64,000 nt of DNA from Smallanthus sonchifolius (Eukaryota > Streptophyta > Magnoliopsida > Asterales > Asteraceae). This document shows, piece by piece, positions 57,201-64,000 of the stretch. The position numbers and the translations under genes were made by a program. The stretch lies in contig CM042018.1 of assembly GCA_023525975.1 (NCBI GenBank), forward strand, positions 71,617,001 to 71,681,000, in the 5' to 3' direction. The stretch's first letter is position 1, and every line of letters begins with the position of its first letter. Below the pieces are notes generated by a model. The model saw nothing but the letters and a program-made list of their open reading frames with translations, was not told the origin of the DNA and searched no databases.

Positions 57201-57680
57201 TCTAACTTTGATTTCAATGCTTATACTGATTCTGATTTTGGTGGTTGTTGTTTGGACAAGAAATCTATAACAGGTGGTTGCCAGTTCTTAGGTAATAGAC
57301 TTGTGTCCTGGCAATGCAAAAAGCAAACCACAGTCTCCATTTCTACATGCGAAGTAGAATATATCGCTGCTGCGAGTTGTTGTTCACAGATCCTGTGGAT
57401 ACAACAGCAATTGAGAGATTACGATTTGAATTTCACAGGAACCCCTATGCTTATTGATAATAATGCTACTATGTCCATATCTAATAATCATGTTAAACAT
57501 AGTAAAACTAAGCACATTGAAATTCGATATCATTTTGTTCGTGATTGTGCAGAGAAAAGGTTGATTGAGCTGGTCAAGGTACACATTGACGATAATTTTG
57601 CTGATTTGTTTACCAAGGCATTTGATCGTACCAGGTTTGAATTCCTAATTAAAATTAATGGTATGATCAATCCCGAATAA
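54264..57680 (+). CDS. C3b pol: protease, integrase, RT, RNase H (long open frame)
   Basis: The frame is open from 54264 to 57680, after TAG at 54261-54263. Protease has DSGCSRHMT at 54303. Integrase has the core MDLFGP, RSDNGSEF and QQNGVVERK (D203, D266, E302 counting from the GTG at 54300), but its zinc motif reads DDFIPC where C3a has DDCIPC. RT has DVKSAFLYGK, LYGLHQAPRAWYE and the active site YMDD at 56736-56747 (YVDD in C3a). RNase H has YTDSDFGG, STCEVEYIAA and DNNATMSI. There is no ATG at the protease, so expression would need readthrough from gag. Close to C3a pol, yet without its nonsense codons. Confidence 0.93.
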   Translation, partial: GQPRRTINNTWDVDSGCSRHMTVNVRLLEDVKQIDGGYVAFAGKKGGCITRQGTLKNDKVKFENVNYVEQLEHNLLSVSQVCDKKFSFHFNDAECYILKPGFVIPDEWILMKAPRRNDTYVLDMSVTTTKDSIPTCLLSKASESDSILWHRKVAHINYRKMNYIVRNDLVLGISKMKFSVPDDFIPCKKGKQRKKSHKSKSTNSIITPLELLHMDLFGPISIRSIGGKSYCLVVTDDYSRFPWVKFLSSKAETTELVQYLILGLENLFNLKVRRIRSDNGSEFKNSKMGLFCLQKGIHHEFSAPYVPQQNGVVERKNRTLVKRARTMLADSKLPVTFWAEAVNTVCHILNRVLTVKRHNKTCYELSNNRKPNLDYLLPFGNPCTLLKVRDVPTKFSAKAIEEIFLGYVANSTTKRVYNKETRQVEEWFHIDCSNRSLPQMAIGQDWAFDYENLFKSFHLPSDISAEDAAVLYELCQDAQHNGFLPNAVPNSSIPSTSAPDPNVASCSGPQDSESEEDNAIFQDSSADPLLGDDPLPSTQAQGEIPTNLDSKIPINQDYSYQSESTQVEVLPVPEVASIKELKDHLVTNIIRNLQDGVKTRSLIDNTCLYTCIKDSGVLDDCSHSCFISQVEPKNVEMALNDNNWIEAMQEELAQFDKLKVWNLVDLPKGAYPIGTKWVFKCKKDDRGVVVCNKARLVVQGFNQQEGIDYTEVYAPIAWLEAIRLFLAFASFKGFKVFQLDVKSAFLYGKVKEEVYVCQPPGFEDPLNPNMVFKLDKALYGLHQAPRAWYETLSTHLLANDFVRGKIDSTLFIKKLGGDYLLVQIYMDDIIFCSTNEGLCKYFEGVMKSKFEMSAMGELSFFLGLQVNQKEDGFFIHQSKYVKDILSRFKMEDCTPYDTPIPVNHKLNSDPDGKDVDCRIYRAMIGSLMYLTASRPDIMFVVCICSRFQAKPKESHLIAVKRIFRYLKGKQRVGLWYPHGSNFDFNAYTDSDFGGCCLDKKSITGGCQFLGNRLVSWQCKKQTTVSISTCEVEYIAAASCCSQILWIQQQLRDYDLNFTGTPMLIDNNATMSISNNHVKHSKTKHIEIRYHFVRDCAEKRLIELVKVHIDDNFADLFTKAFDRTRFEFLIKINGMINPE

Positions 57681-59190
57681 AATCTTTTCAAAATCAGAAT
57701 TTCATGGAAAATTTTGTTTTTAATTTCTTTTATTGCTTTATTATATTTCTGCATTTACATTTCAGTCAAAAAGTTTTTAATTTTATAAAAAATCAAAACA
57801 AATTGAAAAATATAAAATTTGACATCATTTGAGGTTAGAGAAGAAATGATAGTACTTCAGTGATTAGTTCATTTCACACGACCTTAGTAGACCTTTGATA
57901 TATGATTGATTAAACTAGGTTGATTTGATCTAAATTTCAAAGTCTGCATAAATGAGAAATGATAGTGTTGTGAATGCTCTAATCTTGATAATTTGTTTTC
58001 AAATTTGTGTATAAGTTTTGAAACTTAAATTGTCAATAGACTAAAAGCGTTTTGAAACTAATAGTAGTGTGAAAATTAAATATAATATGATTACATCTGT
58101 GATTTGAATCCATTATATGCCTGCGTGTGTGTGTGTAAAAGATCATTATCAGATAAAGAATATATGATTTTAAAGAATTTCATGAGACCAATATCGAATT
58201 ATATATTTAGCTCAAATTTATTTCAGTTCACTTCACTGCCTATGCCCCGAAAAACATGCAAAGTGATGGTGAACTAAGATATGCTTTCAAAATCTGTTGA
58301 AACATATATTCGCCCTTGGATCAGTTAGATACATCATCTAGTCTGACTCCATTGAATTTTATCCAGATAATAGTTGGATCCTCATACCTGAATTTGTTGA
58401 TTCTCACTATTCAGCCAATTCATTAGAATCTTCTGATTCTGAATCATCATGATTCTTATATCCTTTGGGATCTGCTTCTATACTTGTGCTAAAAGAGATA
58501 ATTTCATCTTGAAAATTGATCTAATCTTAACATAAACTGTATATGTCTTGAAGATAGTGCAATTTATATTTCTGTTTGGCATATATGTGGGGTACACGAT
58601 GTTTTTCATCTAAATGGTACTAAATCACGTGAATTTGGAGAATAAACGCTTATAGTTTCAAATCATATAATATTGACAAATTTAAGAATTCATGCTTTAT
58701 ATTTCAAATTCGATATAAATAAAAGAGCATTTTAAAACCTGATCTTATTTACTTTGGAAATTATCACTTATCATTTCAAATATTATTCAAATTGAATGAG
58801 TTTCAAAATGAAAAAGATGCAAAATGCACAAGACTGAGTTGGATGGTTTCATATTATTGGTTACCCTTTGTTATTGCTAAAATGTGTGATGAATTAATTA
58901 GATACTGATATGATCTTCTTGCTCATGATGTTTATTCAAAAATATGTGATTTTAGTTTATTCAGATAAAAATCCAAATATGTGTTTCCGTTTGTACAGAT
59001 AAAATCCAAAAATATGTGATTTCGTTTGTATAGATAAAACTCAAAAAGATTTTGATTTTTATTTTCCATGAAAATTCTAAACTTTTATTAAAATTGTTCG
59101 GATTGGATCGGATACATGATGCTGACGGAAGTTCAAGTCTTGAAAGGTTGAAGTTGGTAAAATTTTGTTCAAGGCAAAAGTGAATAGATA
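57681..59190 (+). other. C3b non-coding region after pol
   Basis: About 1.5 kb of AT-rich sequence without a coding match, closely matching C3a 20188-21666 in inverse orientation. A short TG run lies at about 58124-58136. I see no ORF of note. Confidence 0.75.
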
Positions 59191-59192
59191 TT

Positions 59193-59800
59193 ATGTTCGC
59201 CTGTGTACAGTGAAGCGAACTTAATATGTTCGCCCAAGAACAGTGAAGCGAACTTAATCTGTTTGCCTGTGGACAATGAAGCGAACTTAGCTTGTTCGCC
59301 GAAGGATTGTTAAGCGAACTTAATGTGTATAAGGCTCTTGGCCAGGCAAACTTATCAGTCATCGTCTTCATTGTTCCAAGCGAACTTATCTGGAAATTTT
59401 TTCAAAAATTTTAATCTATGTTGTTGGAGTTGTTTGCCGATTCCATCATATTCCAAATTGATTTGCGAACACAACTACGGTAATTTCACTGATTATCATC
59501 CGTTCAATCATGAGTATTTTGATGTTTTCTACTCGGTTTACTTCGCGATTTTGACAGACTGTTTTTTGACCTAATTTTGACTGGAAATATAAAATTGATC
59601 ATTCTAATTGGTTGCTAAGTGATAATCGACCGATGTACATTGATTATTTCATGGTTTTAACTCGATTTGCCGATTTGTGAAATTCTGTGTTTGGATTTGA
59701 ATCGTCACAGGTTCAAACGAACTTGTTCGAAGCGAACTTATCCAGGCGAACTTAATAAATTCGCCTCTTGCAACACTAAGCGAACTTATTAAGTTCGCCT
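59193..59800. promoter_or_regulatory. C3b GCGAACTTA motif clusters ahead of the third ORF
   Basis: About nine copies at 59193-59391 and about six at 59715-59799, mostly as GAAGCGAACTTAA facing TTCGCC. The last pair (GCGAACTTATTAAGTTCGCC) is a perfect inverted repeat. The third ORF begins at 59941 after TGTTTTCAG. Confidence 0.78.
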
Positions 59801-59940
59801 AGGTGTCAGAGGGTATTTGGACTTGTGATTTTTGAGTGTTAGAAAAAAAAATTTTGTTAAGATCTTAAAAAAAAATTTTAATTTTTTTTTGTTTGTGTTT
59901 GTTATTTTTACTAATGTGATTGTTGTCCGAATGTTTTCAG

Positions 59941-62900
59941 ATGGCTCGACGTGTCGAATATAAGCATAATCAGGTGGCATTGTTAGATCCTAACATGTCC
60001 GATACACTCAATTTTCAAGGAATAATCGGATTTTTGAACCGTTCGCGTCTCCATACTGCTTTATCTGCTGATCCTTACATCAGTTTGGTATACATACAAC
60101 AATTTTGGGATACATTTCATCAGGATACGGACGTAGAACCTCATGTTCTTCATACAACTGTCAATAATACTGAAATTGTCATATCTGAAGAAACAATTCG
60201 TGCTGCTCTTGATTTGGGTGGTAATGCTGAAGACCCATTGTCATATCCGGGCACTCTTATTATGGTTTGTTTTCAAAGAATGGGTTATCGTGGGAGACAG
60301 AATGATACACAAGTACGTAAAGGTGGCTTAGTCAGTGAATGGAGATATTTCATGCATGTGATTATTCAATGCATCTCTCCTCGTAAAGTTGGAACCGATG
60401 GTTTAAAGATGGCTCTTCAAACTGCAATGGTGGCTTTAACGTTGAATAAGCAATTCAATTTTGCACTTTACTTCTATCGGGAGATGGTCATGCAGATTAA
60501 TCCTGCTGAAGGTCAAGGATTAAATCATCTTATTCCGGATCTTCCACAACATCCTATTAGATTAACTTTGACTCTGATGTCAAAGCGTATCTTTACTGAT
60601 TGCACGAAGGTGAAACGGCAGAATGCCGCATTAATACCGGTTAATACTCCTTTGTTTGGTCACTTAATCAATCCTGATTATGTTGCAACACCTATTGAAA
60701 AATGGTTTCATCCTGATGAAATTGTTCAAGTTCAAGGCTTAAATGTTCCACAACAACAACAGCAACCACAACAACAACAACAAATTCCACAACAACTGAT
60801 ACAAAAACAGGTTCCAGTTCAACAAGCTCAGGTTCCCGTACAACCACAAATTCCTATTCCTGAACAAGTTCCAATTCCACAAGCTGAGGTTGAAATACCT
60901 ATTCATGAACCTGTTCAAGAGGAGGTCGTTCATGCACATGAACATGATCTAGGAATGAACATGGATGATTTCGTTGATGACGCTGTGAACTCGCCCATTC
61001 ATGAAGCTGAAGGAAATGTGGTGACTGATGATGAATCTAGTTCAAGCTCTAGTGATACGATATTACCTGTTACTGAAGGCACTGACTCTGATGAATCTAG
61101 GGATTTTTCCTCAGATCATTATGAGCGGTTAGCTGCTATTCCACTGGCTAATGCTGGAAAACGCATTAAATCTCAAGCCAGACGACCAAGAAGAAAGTCT
61201 GTTCGGGATCCTCCTTCCGGTTCAGTACTTGGAAAAAGATCCTTGGTTGATGAGAGTACTGATTCTGATAGTGACTTCAATCCAGATCCAAAAACTCAAA
61301 AGCTAATGTCTGCTTCAATAGCTGCTGCTCAATCTTCACAGGGAGTAGAGGATGCTAATTTTGTTGCTTCCTTGATTATTACTCCTCCAAGATCTAAAGA
61401 TACATCTCCGGTTATAACTCTTGTTCCTCTAGTTATTACTCCTACTGCAAGTCCTTCAGTTCCACAATCGTCAGCTGGTCCTTCAAAGCCTTCTGATTCT
61501 GAAAGGATTACTATCCTTGAATCTCAAGTGCTTACACTTCAAGCTCAGGTGGATACTCTTGTGTTTACTGATTCACAACGGCATCTGGTGATTCAGACTC
61601 AAGCTCAACAGATATCTGACATGCAAGCATTGGTGTCTAAACTCGTTCAGCGTCTTGACGCTCAGGGGGAGTTGAGGATACACGATACATGTCACATAGA
61701 GTCTATTCAAAGACCTGATGATGAAGACAATGATCCTGCTGGAAATGTTGAGGGTGATCGTCAATACACTGACGCTAATCGTATATCAAGGGTTCAGGGG
61801 GAGTCGACATCACAATCACTTGAAGGAAACAAAGATACTTTTGGTGCTAATGAAGAAGAAATTTTATTATTGGAGTTCTTTGTAGATTCTGAAGAAGAAG
61901 AAGCTGAAAAGATAGCATGTCTTGATGACAATGATGATTTATTCAATGACATGGATGATGAAGTGTCTGATAATGAAATAGAAGAAGGAGGGATAATGGA
62001 GATAGAGATAGAGAAAAATAAAGATAATGTTACTTATGAAGGATGTGATGGTCTTAAAGTGCCGTATAACTTCATCCAAGATGATGTTATTCCTGAATTC
62101 ACTTATGAAGGAGTAACAGATTCTATGGACTCTGTTGAAGACGTCACACTGCCTACATATACTTCTGATTCAAAGATGGATAAGGATGATGAGAGTATTC
62201 AATCCAATAAAGATGCTGAAACTGAAACTACTCACACTGAGTCTCCGAAGATTAATGAAGAACCTGTGATGTACAGAAATACAGGGATGACAAGAGAACA
62301 GTGGAGAGAAGTTGTAAACAGTTAGATAAAGGTGCTACCCAAGTCTCCAGCACAACCTGCTCAGAAAGAGAAATATGTGAATAACGAGCGGTGTGTAGGA
62401 AGGATCATAAGTTGGTTCTATGATGGTGATACAAAATTATTTGCAATTAAAAGATCTGACGGTGTTCAATACTTAAAGTCAAGGATCAAGTATTTCAATA
62501 CCTTGCCAAGGTGTGAAATGAATGGTCTAGCTTCAAAGCCTCTTATTAATAGATCGAAGAATGATTTGGCTGATGTGATAGCAAACTTGATCAAGAGAGA
62601 AGGTAGTTCAGGAAAGTATGAACGACTGAAACCACAAAAAGGAAAGAGAGTGAAGAAGACAGATCAGAAGACTGGGAAGGTGACTTGGAATTACAAGTAT
62701 AAACCAGTACGTGCTGTACACAAGATACCATTGAAGAAGATTCCTCAAGACTTTCTTGGGAATATGAAATGGTGGTATGTCGATGTTAATACTGGTGAAG
62801 CAAGGATTGAAGATAAAAATAATAAGGTCATTGTGTGTTTCTATGGCGCAATGAATCTTATAAATTTTTCAAAGAAAGATCAGAGGACGTTGCGAAAGAA

Positions 62901-63027
62901 TGAAATAATGTTCACTGATGAATGGAAAGAACAAGGATTACAATACAAGAGAGTTTTGAAGATATGCAGAAGATATGGAGTGCATGCTGGCAGCAGACTA
63001 CCGGATAACTGGAAAAGCTCATCATGA
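59941..63027 (+). pseudogene. C3b third ORF (env position), one nonsense change
   Basis: The ATG at 59941 directly follows GAATGTTTTCAG, an acceptor-like site. The N-terminal domain (to about residue 230) has YIQQFWDTFHQ, ISEETIRAALDLGG and TDGLKMALQTAMVALTL. It lacks the FLMYPRFIQMI motif of C3a through an in-frame 33-bp deletion at about 60520. A Gln-rich stretch (60749-60800) and VQIP repeats follow, then an acidic Ser/Asp region and a coiled coil (ITILESQVLTLQAQVDTLV near 61510). TAG at 62323-62325 replaces the Trp of C3a (NSWMKVLPKS). The C-terminal domain (62371-62960) has RIISWFYDGDTKLFAIKRSD and MKWWYVDVNTGEARIED. A frameshift changes the last 25 residues. No membrane segment is evident. 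Function is unknown. Confidence 0.82.
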
Positions 63028-63056
63028 AGACTGAAGACTGAAGATCAAGCTATTGT

Positions 63057-63068
63057 CAAGGGGGAGTC
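63057..63068 (+). other. C3b polypurine tract
   Basis: CAAGGGGGAGTC directly before the 3' LTR start TGTTAGG, identical to the C3a tract. Confidence 0.9.
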
Positions 63069-63544
63069 TGTTAGGACATAGTTTGTAATGAAAAAAGCTT
63101 GTAATAGTTAGATCTTATGTCTTTATGTTTTTGTTATGTAAAAGTCACTAAGTGTTTATTCAAGTTTACCTAGAGGCGAACTTGTTAAGTTCTCCTGATC
63201 TAACAGAGGCGAACTTAATAAGTTTGCTTAAGTCTATCTGAGGCGAACTTGTTAAGTTCGCTTAGTCTGTTAGAGGCGAACTTAATAAGTTCGCTTATAG
63301 CAGGTCAGATGTCTATATAAGTGTTTACAGAGTCAGTCGAACAAAAAGAACAGAGAATTATCGAATTAGTCTGATTGAGTCTGTAAACTCTACTGCGATT
63401 TGGAATACAATTGTGAAGGTTATTTACGTGATTGTCTACATTGTCTTTTATGCATATAAACATTGACTCGTTGGATTCCGCACTCCGAGTTAACATCACG
63501 TCTTATCACGAGATCGATCCGTAGAAGCGCCATGAGGACCTACA
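63069..63544 (+). repeat. C3b 3' LTR
   Basis: Pairs with 50192-50667 with about 19 substitutions and equal length. The palindromic GCGAACTTA units lie at 63175-63296, with a TATA box at about 63311-63320. AAGAG follows at 63545-63549. Confidence 0.95.
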
Positions 63545-64000
63545 AAGAGGAACAGGTCTGGGGTTCATACTAAAATTGCCACAAAGGGACATAATACCCC
63601 AATCCATAAGTTGCGAGTTCCAGGCTACGAATAATAAAGCAGAATATGAGGCGCTAAAAGCAGGATTGCAATTAGCCAGAGATATCAAGATCAGGTATCT
63701 CCATGTATACGTAGATTCGTTATTAAATGCTAACCATTTCAATGGCTCATATGCAGTAAAAGGTGAGAAGTTAGCCAAATATCTCACAATAGTTAAGCAA
63801 TTATCTGTGGAATTCAAAATTTTTAACAATACACAGGTAGCTAGAGAAGACAATGCTGAGGCTGATGCCTTAAAAAACCTTGCTTTGACTCTCAAAATAC
63901 TAGAAGGTATCAGAATACCTATTTTACATATTCTGAGCCCAGCATTTGAGAAGATAAACGAAGTATCCAACACAGAAGAGGAAGCAGACATTCGGGATCT
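63545..64000 (+). pseudogene. T1 additional RNase H (continues past window)
   Basis: Resumes the RNase H-like domain interrupted at 50191: FQATNNKAEYEALKAGLQLA (63622-63681), YLHVYVDSLLNANHFNG, EFKIFNNTQVAREDNAEADA, then LKNLAL. The order of acidic residues (D before the insertion, then E and D here) fits the additional RNase H of Tat elements. The remainder, expected to include integrase, lies outside the window. Confidence 0.85.

Larger units (their letters stand above)
50192..63544 (+). mobile_element. C3b: full-length Sirevirus-like copia, plus strand
   Basis: This 13.35-kb element has two 476-bp LTRs with about 19 differences by eye (4 percent), a PBS, a PPT and the AAGAG target duplication. 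Order is LTR, motif-rich leader, gag, pol, non-coding region, motif cluster, third ORF and LTR. It is the same family as C3a. The pol frame is still open for 1,126 codons, while gag has several frameshifts and the third ORF has one nonsense change and a 33-bp deletion. Confidence 0.95.
37149..64000 (+). mobile_element. T1: Tat-type Ty3-gypsy host element, split by G4 and C3b, continues past window
   Basis: The pieces in order are LTR (37149-37734), a Tat/Athila-style leader site, gag (37830-38428 and 48620-49760), RNase H (about 49765-50191) and a second RNase H-like domain (63545-64000). Protease and RT are missing. Reading order is continuous across both nested insertions once the target duplications GTAGT and AAGAG are considered. 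Several stops show that it is inactive. The right end is outside the window. Confidence 0.85.

Overview
The window is plant repeat DNA with no host gene I can support. Every recognisable protein is a gag or pol domain, or an accessory product, of LTR retrotransposons of the Ty1-copia and Ty3-gypsy types. Primer-binding sites match plant initiator tRNA-Met. The protein styles (Sirevirus-like copia, a Tekay-type chromovirus, a Tat-type gypsy) resemble those I know from composite (Asteraceae) genomes. The taxon is inferred from resemblance and not proven.

Layout, with working names. C1 (100-6892, minus) is a truncated Sirevirus-like copia, cut at its 3' end by an LTR edge of another element (1-99). 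G1 (6893-9529, plus) is a decayed gypsy PR-RT-RNase H block with an LTR tail. G2 (minus) survives as two pieces 22 kb apart: the gag start at 9530-9861 and the leader, PBS and LTR at 32278-34084. The pieces are separated by copia C2 (9862-32277, plus), which itself holds copia C3a (16526-29225, minus, target duplication GTCAC). G3 (34085-35936) is an old gypsy relic, followed by a minus-oriented gypsy LTR (35937-37148). From 37149 to the window end runs a Tat-type gypsy, T1. T1 is split by the very young chromovirus G4 (38429-48619, target duplication GTAGT, two LTR differences seen) and by copia C3b (50192-63544, target duplication AAGAG).

LTR differences counted by eye agree with the nesting: C2 about 5 percent, C3b about 4, C3a about 2, G4 about 0.1. 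C3a and C3b are the same family in opposite orientations.

The most unusual material is accessory. C2 and C3 carry a third ORF between pol and the 3' LTR. It has two conserved domains shared by both families, and an AG splice-acceptor-like site lies directly before its ATG. Both families also carry a family-specific short motif clustered in the same three places: just upstream of the LTR TATA box, in the gag leader, and ahead of the third ORF. G2, G4 and C1 have their own, different LTR motif clusters. G4 adds a coiled-coil, tail-anchored ORF upstream of gag. A speculative reading is that the accessory proteins act on their own element's motifs, for example as anti-silencing or packaging factors.

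The copia gag-pol junctions share in-frame stops just before the protease in three of four copies. Most coding regions are broken. The notable open frames are the C3b pol, G4 ORF0 and G4 gag-pol.
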